Below, piece after piece: positions 16,428 to 24,203 of a stretch of 64,000 bases of DNA (position 1 is its first letter; each line of letters starts with the position of its first letter). The notes under the pieces were generated by a model. The model saw only the letters and a program-made list of their open reading frames with translations, was not told the DNA's origin and made no database searches. The translations under genes and the position numbers were made by a program. Source of the stretch: Streptomyces macrolidinus (GTDB lineage: Bacteria > Actinomycetota > Actinomycetes > Streptomycetales > Streptomycetaceae); contig NZ_JAMWMR010000004.1 of assembly GCF_023887685.1 (NCBI RefSeq), positions 307,946 through 371,945 on the forward strand, in the 5' to 3' direction.

Positions 16428-17915
16428 GTGACCAGCGACGACAGCATGTACGAGGCGGTGTGCAGCCGCGATGCCCGCTTCGACGGCGCGTTCTTCTTCG
16501 CCGTCTCCACGACCGGCATCTACTGCCGCCCGAGCTGCCCGGCCACCACGCCCAAGCGGCCCAACGTGAGCTTCTTCCCCACCGCAGCCGCCGCTCAGCA
16601 CTCCGGCTACCGCGCGTGCCGACGCTGCCGCCCGGACGCGGTGCCCGGCTCCGCCGCGTGGAACGCCCGCGCGGACGCGGTCGGCCGTGCCATGCGGCTG
16701 ATCGGCGACGGAGTCGTGGACCGCGAAGGCGTGACCGGACTGGCCGCGCGGCTCGGCTACAGCGCCCGGCAGGTGCAGCGGCAACTGACCGCCGAGGTCG
16801 GCGCCGGACCGATCGCCCTGGCACGGGCGCAGCGGGCGCACACCGCGCGGATCCTCCTGCAGACCACGCGGATGCAAGCGGCCGAGATCGCGTTCGCGGC
16901 CGGGTTCGCCAGCGTGCGGCAGTTCAACGCCACCATCCGCGCGATCTACGCCGCCACCCCGAGCGAGCTGCGGGCCGCCAAGCCGGGCCGCTTCCCGCGC
17001 CAGGGAGCGGTCGGCGGCGCGGACGGGGCCGCGGGCATCCCCCTCCGGCTCGCCTACCGCGGCCCCTACGCCACCACCGAGGTCTTCGACTACCTCGCGG
17101 CCCGCGCGCTCACCGGCATCGAGGAGATCACCGGCGACACCGGCAGCCGCGCCTACCGGCGCACCTTGCGCCTGCCGCACGCCCACGGGATCGCCGAGGT
17201 CAGCGAGAAGCCGGGCGACGGCTGGCTGCTGTGCCACCTGCACCTGGGCGACCTGCGCGATCTGACCACCGCCACCCAGCGCATCCGCCGCCTCTTCGAC
17301 CTGGACGCCGACCCCTACGCCGTCGCCGAACGCCTCGGCGCCGACCCGGCTCTCGCGCCCCTGGTCGAGCGCCGCCCCGGACTGCGCGCCCCCGGAGCCG
17401 CCGACCCGCACGAGGTCGCGATCCGTGCCGTGCTGGGGCAGCAGGTGTCCCTGGCCGCGGGGCGGAGGCTCGGCGTCGACCTGGTGGCCGCGTACGGGGA
17501 GCCGCTGGAGACCCCCAGCGGCGGCCTCACGCGCGTCTTCCCCACCGCCGAGGCGCTGGCCGGGGCGTCACTGGCGGAGCTGGGCATGCCCGACTCCCGC
17601 CGCGCCACCCTGCGTACGCTCGCCGCCGCGCTGGCCGACGGCACGGTGTCCCTGGACGCGGGCGCCGACCGCGACGAGGCCGAGAAGGCCCTGCTGGGCT
17701 TGCACGGCATCGGCCCGTGGACGGCCGGCTACGTCCGGATGCGGGCTCTGGGCGACCCCGACGTCCTGCTGGCCGGAGACGTGGCCGTCCAGGCGGGCAT
17801 GCGGTATGCGGGCGCCGAGGCGTTGGACGCCGAGGGGTGGCGGCCCTGGCGCACCTACGCCATGCATCACTTCTGGAACACCGCCGCCGACCGACGGCAC
17901 GCCCCCGCGGCATGA
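16428..17915 (+). CDS. alkA: Ada-type adaptor / AlkA DNA-3-methyladenine glycosylase fusion
   Basis: A 495-aa three-part repair protein. Residues about 5-75 are the Ada zinc domain with Cys residues in TGIYCRPSCPA and ACRRCRPDA, which accepts a methyl group from phosphotriesters. Residues 80-180 are an AraC-type HTH (LAARLGYSARQVQRQL, AAEIAFAAGFASVRQFNATIRAIY). Residues 195-490 are an AlkA N-domain plus HhH-GPD glycosylase (VLGQQVSLAAGRRL, LLGLHGIGPWTAGYVRMRALG with the helix-hairpin-helix, then GDVAVQAG with the catalytic Asp). It removes alkylated bases and probably induces its own operon when methylated. The GTG start at 16428 is my choice; GTG 16410 or ATG 16446 are possible. ogt follows at 43 bp. 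Confidence 0.93.
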   Translation: MTSDDSMYEAVCSRDARFDGAFFFAVSTTGIYCRPSCPATTPKRPNVSFFPTAAAAQHSGYRACRRCRPDAVPGSAAWNARADAVGRAMRLIGDGVVDREGVTGLAARLGYSARQVQRQLTAEVGAGPIALARAQRAHTARILLQTTRMQAAEIAFAAGFASVRQFNATIRAIYAATPSELRAAKPGRFPRQGAVGGADGAAGIPLRLAYRGPYATTEVFDYLAARALTGIEEITGDTGSRAYRRTLRLPHAHGIAEVSEKPGDGWLLCHLHLGDLRDLTTATQRIRRLFDLDADPYAVAERLGADPALAPLVERRPGLRAPGAADPHEVAIRAVLGQQVSLAAGRRLGVDLVAAYGEPLETPSGGLTRVFPTAEALAGASLAELGMPDSRRATLRTLAAALADGTVSLDAGADRDEAEKALLGLHGIGPWTAGYVRMRALGDPDVLLAGDVAVQAGMRYAGAEALDAEGWRPWRTYAMHHFWNTAADRRHAPAA

Positions 17916-17958
17916 GCTGCCGAGGGCATGGAAGAACTTCGTGAAAGGACACGGACCG

Positions 17959-18459
17959 ATGACGGTCTACACGACGATGGACAGCCCGCTGGGCCGACTG
18001 CTGCTGGTGGGCGAGGAGTCGGACACCGCCCAGGGGGGCACCGCACTCACCTCGCTGTCCCTGCCCGGCCAGAAGCGCGGGGCCGTCGTCCAGGACGGCT
18101 GGTGCGAGAAGCCGGAGGCGTTCACCGAGATCGCCGCCCAGTTGCGCGCCTACTTCGAGGGCACGTCGACACGCTTCGACATCGAGTACGTCACGAGCGG
18201 TACGGACTTCCAGCGGCGGGTGTGGGCGGCGCTGGAGGCCATCCCGTACGGCACCACGGTCACCTACGGCGAGATCGCCCGGGAGATCGGCGCCCCGAGG
18301 GCCGCGGTACGGGCGGTGGGCACGGCGATCGGCGCCAACCCGCTGCTGGTCGTACGCCCTTGCCACCGCGTGATCGGCGCCGGTGGCGCGCTGACCGGCT
18401 ATGCGGCAGGGCTGGAGCGCAAGCAGCATCTGCTGAACCTGGAACGCCCGCGCGGGTAG
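17959..18459 (+). CDS. ogt: Methylated-DNA--protein-cysteine methyltransferase
   Basis: A 166-aa suicide repair protein that transfers the O6-alkyl group from guanine to its own cysteine. The active-site motif LVVRPCHRVIGAGGALTGYAAGLERK is complete, with Cys in PCHRV, and FQRRVWAALEAIPYGTTVTYGEIA is the usual HTH-bearing segment. The ATG at 17959 follows GAAAGGAC. It lies 43 bp behind the Ada-AlkA gene and 10 bp before a small zinc-ribbon gene, so the three likely form one alkylation-response operon. Confidence 0.95.
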   Translation: MTVYTTMDSPLGRLLLVGEESDTAQGGTALTSLSLPGQKRGAVVQDGWCEKPEAFTEIAAQLRAYFEGTSTRFDIEYVTSGTDFQRRVWAALEAIPYGTTVTYGEIAREIGAPRAAVRAVGTAIGANPLLVVRPCHRVIGAGGALTGYAAGLERKQHLLNLERPRG

Positions 18460-18469
18460 GCTGCGGTAC

Positions 18470-18682
18470 ATGACACGCGATCAGGGCGCTTCCCGGCGGC
18501 AGGCACCGGCGGTGGCCTTCCTCGAGGGTCAGGAGATCACCACGATCGGATGCCGTCGCTGCGGCACCGAAGTCGCCGGTGTCAACGGACGGTACGCGTG
18601 CGGGGTGTGCGGGTGGGTGAACCACTGGAGCGAGGGTCACAACGAGCTGCCGACCGCCGGGGACGACGCGCCGGACGCGTGA
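18470..18682 (+). CDS. Small zinc-ribbon-like protein
   Basis: A 70-aa protein with CRRC near residue 28 and CGVC near 44, a pair of CxxC knuckles 16 residues apart, as in rubredoxin-like zinc ribbons. It starts 10 bp after ogt on the same strand and is probably co-transcribed. I cannot name a family function; a nucleic-acid or protein adaptor role is only a guess. The high confidence of being real comes from codon bias and operon spacing. Confidence 0.65.
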   Translation: MTRDQGASRRQAPAVAFLEGQEITTIGCRRCGTEVAGVNGRYACGVCGWVNHWSEGHNELPTAGDDAPDA

Positions 18683-18719
18683 AGCCTCCCCGGCCGACTC
18701 CACCACTCCACCTCAGCCC

Positions 18720-19532
18720 TCACTCAACCCCGCTGCCACTCCCGCGAGTTGAGGCGGACGCATCCACGCTGCGGCTTCGGTCGATGAGCGCGGCGAAGGC
18801 GTCGAGAACGCGGTGCAGCCCGAACTCGTAGGCGTGGTCGGGGTGGTAGGCGCTGCCGTGTGCGGCGCCTGCCGCCGCGCCGACGCGGACGGCGGTCGGA
18901 TAGACCTCGGGATCGAGGACCCGGGTGAGCAGCGGGGCGTTCGACTCCCACCACTGTTCGTCGTTCATGGCGCTGTCGTGCTGCGCGGCGCGGGCGTCGG
19001 CCTTGGCGCGGGCGCAGGCCTGCACGAAGGTGAGCAGGTGGCTCAGGCAGTCGTCCATCTCGACGTCACTGAGGCCCAGGTCGTCGAGTACGGACAGCTC
19101 GTGCTCGTACTTCGCCATCTGCCCCGGCCCCAGCGGAGGCCTGGTGGTGGAGACGGACGCGGCCCAAGGATGGCGCTCGAAGAGGGACCTGTTCTCCTCG
19201 GCGACGGCCGCGACGCGTTGGCGCCACGGCTGTCCGGTGGTCTCCGCGCGGGGCATCCGGGCGTAGGCGGCGTCGAGCATGAGGTCGAGGAGTTCGGCCT
19301 TGCCCGGGACATACGTGTACAGCGTCATCGGAACCACGCCGAGTTCCTGGGCCACCCGGCGCATGGTGACGGCGTCCAGGCCCTCGGTATCGGCGACGGC
19401 GGTGGCCGCCTCGACCACCGCGTCGACGCTCAGCCCGCGCCGCGGACCCCGACGACGGTCGGCGGCGGGGTCACGCCACAACAGATGCAGGGTACGGGCC
19501 GGGTCGCCCGCGCTGGTTCGCTCCGTAGCCAC
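18720..19532 (-). CDS. TetR-family regulator with TetR_C tetracycline-repressor-like C-domain
   Basis: A 270-aa regulator. The HTH (about 38-85) contains LSVDAVVEAATAVADTEGLDAVTMRRVAQELGVVPMTLYTYVPGKAELLDLMLD, quoted here only by its key parts: VTMRRVAQELG and the recognition helix MTLYTYV. The C-terminal domain is of the TetR_C_1 type. I prefer the GTG at 19532 with GAGAAG upstream; GTG at 19553 or 19550 is possible. It is divergent from the VOC protein gene, with an operator-like array between them, so it probably represses itself and that gene. Confidence 0.88.
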   Translation of the reverse strand: MATERTSAGDPARTLHLLWRDPAADRRRGPRRGLSVDAVVEAATAVADTEGLDAVTMRRVAQELGVVPMTLYTYVPGKAELLDLMLDAAYARMPRAETTGQPWRQRVAAVAEENRSLFERHPWAASVSTTRPPLGPGQMAKYEHELSVLDDLGLSDVEMDDCLSHLLTFVQACARAKADARAAQHDSAMNDEQWWESNAPLLTRVLDPEVYPTAVRVGAAAGAAHGSAYHPDHAYEFGLHRVLDAFAALIDRSRSVDASASTRGSGSGVE

Positions 19533-19556
19533 GGGGACATCTTCTCGCACCACATC

Positions 19557-19591
19557 TCTGTACGGTGTACAGTGTACTGTGTACGGCGTAC
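19557..19591. promoter_or_regulatory. Operator array: five 7-bp units ending in GTAC
   Basis: Units TCTGTAC, GGTGTAC, AGTGTAC, TGTGTAC and GGCGTAC lie head to tail with exact 7-bp spacing. Inside, ACAGTGTACTGT (19569-19580) is an inverted repeat with arms ACAGT/ACTGT. It sits between the divergent tetR and VOC starts and is the obvious TetR target. Confidence 0.75.
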
Positions 19592-19637
19592 TGAGAAGTA
19601 TGGAGCACCCGTTCCGGATGATCGCGGAGGAGTATCC

Positions 19638-20027
19638 GTGCAGATCACTTCAAGTGCCGTGTCGCTCAACGTCGATGACGTTCCCGCTTCCAGCGCGTTT
19701 CTCGTCGAGCACTTCGGATTCCGTGAGGAGATGGCCGCCGACGGCTTCGCGTCGCTCACGCGCGACGACGCCGGTATGAACGTCGTCTTCCTGCGACGGG
19801 GGCTGGAGACCCTTCCGGCGGACCAGCGCGACGAACACGCAGCCGGGCTGATCCTCGCCTTCGTCGTGGAGGACATCGAGGGCGAACTGGCGCGGCTGCG
19901 CGCCGAGGGCGTCGTGATCACCATGCCGCTGACCGAAGAGGAGTGGGGCGAACGCGCCTTCCAGGTCCGCGACCCCAACGGGGTCATCATCCAGTTGGTC
20001 GACTGGAACGCGTCAACCGGCGACTGA
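19638..20027 (+). CDS. VOC (glyoxalase/bleomycin-resistance) family protein
   Basis: A 129-aa single VOC module pair (two beta-alpha-beta-beta-beta units). Seen: SLNVDDVPASSAFLVEHFGF at the start, MNVVFLRR, and VRDPNGVIIQLVDW at the end with the Glu/Gln metal-ligand position. The GTG at 19638 follows GGAGGAG. Members are metal-dependent lyases, dioxygenases or drug-binding resistance proteins. Control by the divergent TetR suggests induction by a small molecule. Confidence 0.88.
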   Translation: MQITSSAVSLNVDDVPASSAFLVEHFGFREEMAADGFASLTRDDAGMNVVFLRRGLETLPADQRDEHAAGLILAFVVEDIEGELARLRAEGVVITMPLTEEEWGERAFQVRDPNGVIIQLVDWNASTGD

Positions 20028-20058
20028 GGCAACGGAGTTCGGCCCCGGCGGTTGCGTC

Positions 20059-20199
20059 TCAAGCGGATCCCGACTGCTCGGGGACGGTGTCTTCCGATGG
20101 TGGCGAGGGGGGCGGAGGGAACAGGAGGTCTTCCAGCGCGTCCAGAGCGAACATCAGCAGCATCAGCGCTACCGGGACGAGCAGGGCTATCACGATCAC
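20059..20199 (-). CDS. Small hydrophobic protein, 46 aa
   Basis: A GTG at 20199 with a good GGGAGGG site opens a 46-codon frame: MIVIALLVPVALMLLMFALD, then ALEDLLFPPPPSPP, an acidic stretch and TGA at 20059. One N-terminal membrane span is followed by a Pro-rich cytoplasmic tail. Similar tiny membrane proteins with a DxxEDxLF-like element occur in streptomycetes; I recall the type but not a function. It is too short for most gene finders. Confidence 0.6.
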   Translation of the reverse strand: MIVIALLVPVALMLLMFALDALEDLLFPPPPSPPSEDTVPEQSGSA

Positions 20200-20611
20200 A
20201 TGCCCTCCCGCAGGGAGTGGTGATCAGGCCTGTGGTACGTGGCGCAGGCAGGGCCGGTTTCAGCATGCGGCCAGGTGGGTGACCCCGCACACCGAAGCAT
20301 CGGGGTGTGTAGGCCGTTCGGGTGAGCGGTGACCGTCCGGATGCGCGTCCGAAGGCTCCGGGCGATCCTGGGCCGACGAGGCGGCCGACCTCCGACGCCC
20401 CCGATTCGGGGGTCGGCCGTGCCGGTCCGGCTGCTCGCTGACGGCCGCGGTGATCAGGAGCAGCTCCCCTCACGCCCCGCGTCGACGGCCATCAGGGTGG
20501 GTTCCCGCCCCCGGGTGATCGGGCCCGCGCCCCGGGTGGAATACGGCTCGGGGCAGCCATCCCGACCGCACGACGAGCCGTATGGCGCGGCACAGCAAGG
20601 AGTGAGGGTTC
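20200..20611. other. Intergenic region with a compound hairpin
   Basis: 412 bp without a gene I trust. At 20382-20419 there is a compound stem: outer CGGCCGA/TCGGCCG around an inner CCCCCG-ATT-CGGGGG hairpin (20398-20412). The 3' end holds the AAGGAGTGAG ribosome binding site of the gene at 20612. Promoters for both flanking small genes must lie here. Confidence 0.5.
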
Positions 20612-20845
20612 ATGGCAGTGTGCGAGGTCTGCAACAACGACTACGACATGGCGTTCGAGGTGCGAGCGGCCGGCGCCGTCCACATCTTCGACAGTCTCGA
20701 GTGCGCGGCCCAGCGCATGGCCCCGTCCTGTGACAACTGCCAGTGCCGCATCCTCGGCCATGGCATGCAGGCCGACGGCCAGTTCTTCTGCTGTGCGAAC
20801 TGCGCACGTCAGCGTGGATACGCGCAGCTCGTCGACCACGCCTGA
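20612..20845 (+). CDS. Small Cys-rich metal-binding protein (prokaryotic-metallothionein type)
   Basis: A 77-aa protein with ten Cys and several His: CEVC at 4-7, a single Cys near 31, CDNCQC at 40-45, and CCANC at 60-64, ending RQRGYAQLVDHA. The layout MAVCEVCNNDYDMAF..HIFDSLECA...CDNCQCRILGHG..FFCCANCAR resembles the prokaryotic metallothionein-like/treble-clef proteins of actinobacteria. It may store or sense zinc. The ATG at 20612 has AAGGAGTGAG upstream. A strong terminator follows at 20894. Confidence 0.75.
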   Translation: MAVCEVCNNDYDMAFEVRAAGAVHIFDSLECAAQRMAPSCDNCQCRILGHGMQADGQFFCCANCARQRGYAQLVDHA

Positions 20846-20893
20846 GTGCACCGGCCCATCCCCGCTCACCGCGGGAACCGGTGCCCGCCCCGC

Positions 20894-20923
20894 CTCACCC
20901 GCCCGATGAACCGGGCGGGTGAG
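20894..20923. terminator. Intrinsic-type terminator, 12-bp stem
   Basis: CTCACCCGCCCG, loop ATGAAC, CGGGCGGGTGAG: a perfect 12-bp stem 48 bp after the Cys-rich gene stop. There is no U-tract, which is normal for Streptomyces terminators. Confidence 0.8.
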
Positions 20924-21017
20924 TGCCAGGGGGACGGGCGAGACGCATCGCCTCACATGTGTGTTCTATTCTTGTATCCGGGCGAGAGCTGCTTATCGCC
21001 TAGAACGGGACATTGTG

Positions 21018-21215
21018 ATGAAGACTGCCGTACCTCCGACGATGGAGGCCGATCCTTCGGTTCTGACCTGCCGCGGTGACGAGGTGGGGCTCTGCGCGAA
21101 GTGCCAGCGGAAGACTCATCGCTACGGTCATGGCGGCAACCCCCTGTGCTCGCACTGTCTGGCGCAGGTCTCGGCGAAGTGGGGGCAGAGCGTGCGGCGG
21201 GCGCCCCGCGTGTGA
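21018..21215 (+). CDS. Small Cys-rich protein, zinc-ribbon-like
   Basis: A 65-aa protein with CAKC near residue 26 and CSHC near 44, so one four-Cys site of GATA/zinc-ribbon type, plus HRYGHGG between. The ATG at 21018 has only a weak GGGA site. It lies upstream of, and on the same strand as, the three-gene AAA+/VWA unit but is separated from it by a promoter. Function unknown. Confidence 0.6.
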   Translation: MKTAVPPTMEADPSVLTCRGDEVGLCAKCQRKTHRYGHGGNPLCSHCLAQVSAKWGQSVRRAPRV

Positions 21216-21249
21216 GCACGAGATGCCCGTTGCTCCGGGGCGTGCGCCG

Positions 21250-21296
21250 GAAGCGCTTCGGACCCTCGGAAGCGCTTCGACCATCGGAAGTGCTCC
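21250..21296. promoter_or_regulatory. Tandem palindromes GAAGCGCTTC upstream of the AAA+/VWA unit
   Basis: GAAGCGCTTC is a perfect 10-bp palindrome at 21250-21259 and 21269-21278; a degenerate third copy, GAAGTGCTCC, is at 21287-21296. Spacing is 18-19 bp. They lie directly upstream of the -35 element of the following promoter, as expected for an operator. Confidence 0.65.
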
Positions 21297-21315
21297 GGGC
21301 CTTCGGGAATCGGGG

Positions 21316-21345
21316 CTGACAGATCGTCTCCCAAGTGCCTATGAT
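21316..21345 (+). promoter_or_regulatory. Predicted promoter of the AAA+/VWA unit
   Basis: CTGACA (21316-21321), an 18-bp spacer and TATGAT (21340-21345) form a good housekeeping-type promoter about 60 bp before the start at 21409. Confidence 0.6.
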
Positions 21346-21408
21346 GCCGGGGATGATGAACACCTCCTCGTACGGAATGGGGGAACTGTTCGTACAAGGT
21401 GAGTGCTG

Positions 21409-22833
21409 ATGGCACCTCACACCACGAACATGGTTCCGTCCCGCTTGTTGATGTGGCAGCGCGTGCGTGAGTACGCCGTGCCACCGTCCATGATCGAGAC
21501 CGCCACCGCACGGCGTGCGGTCGGTGACTGGGCGGGGGCCTGCGCCGCCGCCCGGATCAACGTCGATCTCGATCTGCGCGCCGTGCGCGACCGCCACGGC
21601 ACCGATCTCGTCACTCGCCTCCGCTCGGATCTACGCCGACTGGCGCCGGATCTGCTGCGCTGGCACATGCCCCGGATCGCGCCCGACGGGCGGCTCCGAC
21701 CCGGCCTCACCATCTCCCTGGCCCGGTACGGGAGTTCCGGCTCCACACCGCTCCACCTGGTGGTGCGGACACCGCCGGCCAGGGTGGACGCCGGGCAGTG
21801 GATGTCCCTGGCCCTGTGGGAAGGGCAGGGGAGCGAAGCCGCCGGGCGCCACCCGCATCAGTATCTCCACCCGCACCCCCACCCCGACCGGCGCTTCCGG
21901 CTCGACTTGCACCGGCATCTTTGGGACGCCGGGCGCAGTGGCGAACTGGCCCTGCGCTGCGGGGGAGTTGGGAAGCCGTTCAGTAATTCACCCTGGGCTA
22001 GGGAGCGTTGGGCCGCCGAGGCCGAGGTGCTGTTGCGAGCCGAAGGGCACCCGCGCGGGGCCTTCACGGTGAGGACCGGTGCGCGGAGCCATACCGTGCT
22101 CGAACTCGTCGCCCCCGACGACAGTCACGCGCCGACCTGCCGGCCGCTGCGGGATGCGCTGTCACCGCAGGAGACCGCGGTGCTTCCGCTGCTGCCCGAG
22201 GCGGCGGCCCGGGCTCTTCCGGACCTGGAGCTGCTGCGGGCCGGGCTGGTCGCGGTCGAGCGGTTGCATCCACTCGTCGCCACGGCACTGGCCGCGGTGC
22301 CCGGCCCGGAGTCGATGGCCGGACCCGCCGCCGAGCCCGCCGACCCGCACCGGGTGGAATGCCGCGGTGAGGTCCACCGGATCGCACTGCGGGACGGGAC
22401 GCTGACGGCGATCGACCACGACCCGGTCCAACTGCGCCGGGAGGAACTGCTCGTGGCGCTCGGCGGTCCACCGCTGCCATGCCTGCGCGCGATCGACGCG
22501 GCGCACCGCAGCCCCGAGGCCCTGCCCGCCGTCCGGGAGCGGCTGCTCCACGGTGATGTCACCGGGGCACTGGCCGTGATCGAGGGCCTGCTCGGTCCCG
22601 GAGCGGTACTGCGCGACGGGCCGCTCCGCGAGGAACTGCGGTCGGCCGCTGCTCGCCGTGTCGACCACGGGCTCTTCCGCTCGGGACTGGTCGACACACG
22701 TCGCGGTGCGGGCGCGACGGGGAGCGTCTCGGACACGGCTCAGCGCCCGCGGCTCGACCGCCGCATGCCGGTGGGCATGTGCCGGAAGCGGAACAGTCAG
22801 GGCCGGCCCCGCACAGCTCACTTCGCACTGTAA
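21409..22833 (+). CDS. Unrecognised 474-aa protein, first gene of the AAA+/VWA unit
   Basis: I do not recognise a family. The ATG at 21409 follows AAGGTGAG. Visible features: a basic/aromatic N-terminus (LLMWQRVREYAVPPSMIE), IETATARRAVGDWAGACAAARIN, a His-rich loop HPHQYLHPHPHP at about 148-159, RWAAEAEVLLRAEG near 206, a HTVLELVAP strand, and a Leu/Ala-rich helical C-terminal half. There is no signal peptide or membrane span, so it is likely cytoplasmic. It lies 68 bp upstream of the MoxR gene and shares its strand and promoter. In comparable MoxR-VWA loci an extra variable gene often precedes the pair; it could be the substrate or adaptor (inference). Confidence 0.8.
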   Translation: MAPHTTNMVPSRLLMWQRVREYAVPPSMIETATARRAVGDWAGACAAARINVDLDLRAVRDRHGTDLVTRLRSDLRRLAPDLLRWHMPRIAPDGRLRPGLTISLARYGSSGSTPLHLVVRTPPARVDAGQWMSLALWEGQGSEAAGRHPHQYLHPHPHPDRRFRLDLHRHLWDAGRSGELALRCGGVGKPFSNSPWARERWAAEAEVLLRAEGHPRGAFTVRTGARSHTVLELVAPDDSHAPTCRPLRDALSPQETAVLPLLPEAAARALPDLELLRAGLVAVERLHPLVATALAAVPGPESMAGPAAEPADPHRVECRGEVHRIALRDGTLTAIDHDPVQLRREELLVALGGPPLPCLRAIDAAHRSPEALPAVRERLLHGDVTGALAVIEGLLGPGAVLRDGPLREELRSAAARRVDHGLFRSGLVDTRRGAGATGSVSDTAQRPRLDRRMPVGMCRKRNSQGRPRTAHFAL

Positions 22834-22901
22834 GGCCCCACGACCTTCAGGACGGCACGTCCCGTCCCATTCCGTTCTCCTCTCCCACTTCAGGTGATCC
22901 C

Positions 22902-24203
22902 ATGACCTCCAGCACGCTCCTGTCCGCCCCGACCACCCGGCCCGACGTACCGGACGCACTCGATGTGCCCGGCACCGGCGCCCAACTCGCCCTCGCCGAC
23001 GACCTCTTGACCCTCCTGCGGACGACCACCACCGAGCCGCGCCCCGACGAGCAGCTCGAAGCGCTCACCATCGCCGTCACGGCCGATCTGCCCGTGCTGC
23101 TCTGGGGCGAGCCGGGTATCGGCAAGACCGCGGCCCTGACGCAGCTCGCCGCCTCCCTGGACCTGCCGTTGACGACCGTGATCGCCAGCGTGCATGAGCC
23201 GTCCGACTTCTCCGGGCTGCCCATCGTGGGCGACGACCCGGCGGTACAGGGGGTGCCGATGGCACCACCGCAGTGGGCCGTCGAACTCGTACGGGCCGGA
23301 CGGGGGTTGCTCTTCCTGGACGAACTCTCCACCGCCACCCCGGCCGTTCAGGCCGCACTGCTCCGCGTCGTCCTGGAACGCAAGGTCGGCGCGCTCCAAC
23401 TCCCGCCGGGCGTACGGATCGTGGCCGCCGCCAACCCGCGCGCCTCGGCGGCGGACGGATGGGAGCTGAGTCCGCCGCTGGCCAACCGGTTCGTGCATCT
23501 GTACTGGGTGCACGACCGGGAGGTGGTGGTGCGCGGCCTGGGCGGGGTCTGGCCCCGGGCCGAGCTGCCCCGACTGGTGCCGGAGCGGCTGCCGGAGGCG
23601 GTGGCCTTCGCGCGGCGTGCGGTCTGCGGCTTCCTGGAAGCCCGGCCGACGCTGATCCACCGGCTGCCGAACACCGAGACGCGCCGCGGCGGTGCCTGGC
23701 CCTCGCCCCGGAGCTGGGAGGCCGCGTTGACCCTGCTGGCCTTCGCCACGGCGGCCTCCGCCTCCCGCGAGGTACTGGCGCTGCTGGTACGGGGCGCGGT
23801 GGGGGACGGGCCGGGCCTTGAACTCCTCGCCCATCTCGACCGGATGGACCTGCCGGACCCGGAGTCACTGCTGGCCGATCCGCCCTCCGCCGAACTGCCC
23901 GTGCGGGGCGATCTCCGCCAGGCGGCGCTGGAAGCGGTGGTGGCCGCGGTCGGGGCGCGACCGGAGCGAGCACGGTGGGAGGCGGGCTGGGCGGTCCTGG
24001 TCCGCGCGCTGGAGACCGGCGCACCGGACCTGTTGGTCGCCCCGGCGACGACGCTGGCCGCGTTGCGGCGCGACGACTGGGAGGTGCCGGAGGCGGTGGA
24101 GTGGCTGACCGGGGTGATCGGCATCGCGCGGCGGGCGGACCGCTCGGTGAGCCGGGCCAAGGCATCGGACGACGCCGGGCGTACGACGGGAGCGCGCCGA
24201 TGA
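22902..24203 (+). CDS. MoxR-type AAA+ ATPase
   Basis: A 433-aa ATPase. Walker A GEPGIGKT lies at 69-76, Walker B LLFLDE at 136-141, VRIVAAANPR at 171-180 is the sensor-1 region with its Asn, and ANRFVHLYW near 194 has the Arg finger neighbourhood. The ATG at 22902 follows AGGTGATC. MoxR ATPases act as chaperone-like remodelers of VWA proteins. Here the VWA gene follows with an ATGA overlap, so the two products should work as a pair. The C-terminal third (about 230-420) is helical and gives no further motif. Confidence 0.92.
   Translation: MTSSTLLSAPTTRPDVPDALDVPGTGAQLALADDLLTLLRTTTTEPRPDEQLEALTIAVTADLPVLLWGEPGIGKTAALTQLAASLDLPLTTVIASVHEPSDFSGLPIVGDDPAVQGVPMAPPQWAVELVRAGRGLLFLDELSTATPAVQAALLRVVLERKVGALQLPPGVRIVAAANPRASAADGWELSPPLANRFVHLYWVHDREVVVRGLGGVWPRAELPRLVPERLPEAVAFARRAVCGFLEARPTLIHRLPNTETRRGGAWPSPRSWEAALTLLAFATAASASREVLALLVRGAVGDGPGLELLAHLDRMDLPDPESLLADPPSAELPVRGDLRQAALEAVVAAVGARPERARWEAGWAVLVRALETGAPDLLVAPATTLAALRRDDWEVPEAVEWLTGVIGIARRADRSVSRAKASDDAGRTTGARR

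Noticed and set aside
13422..17411. A 1329-codon open frame on the minus strand
   Set aside because: It lies antisense to five clear genes (GNAT, malic enzyme, DinB-like, AlkA) and its translation is Arg/Gly-rich with no motif. It is an effect of high G+C third positions.
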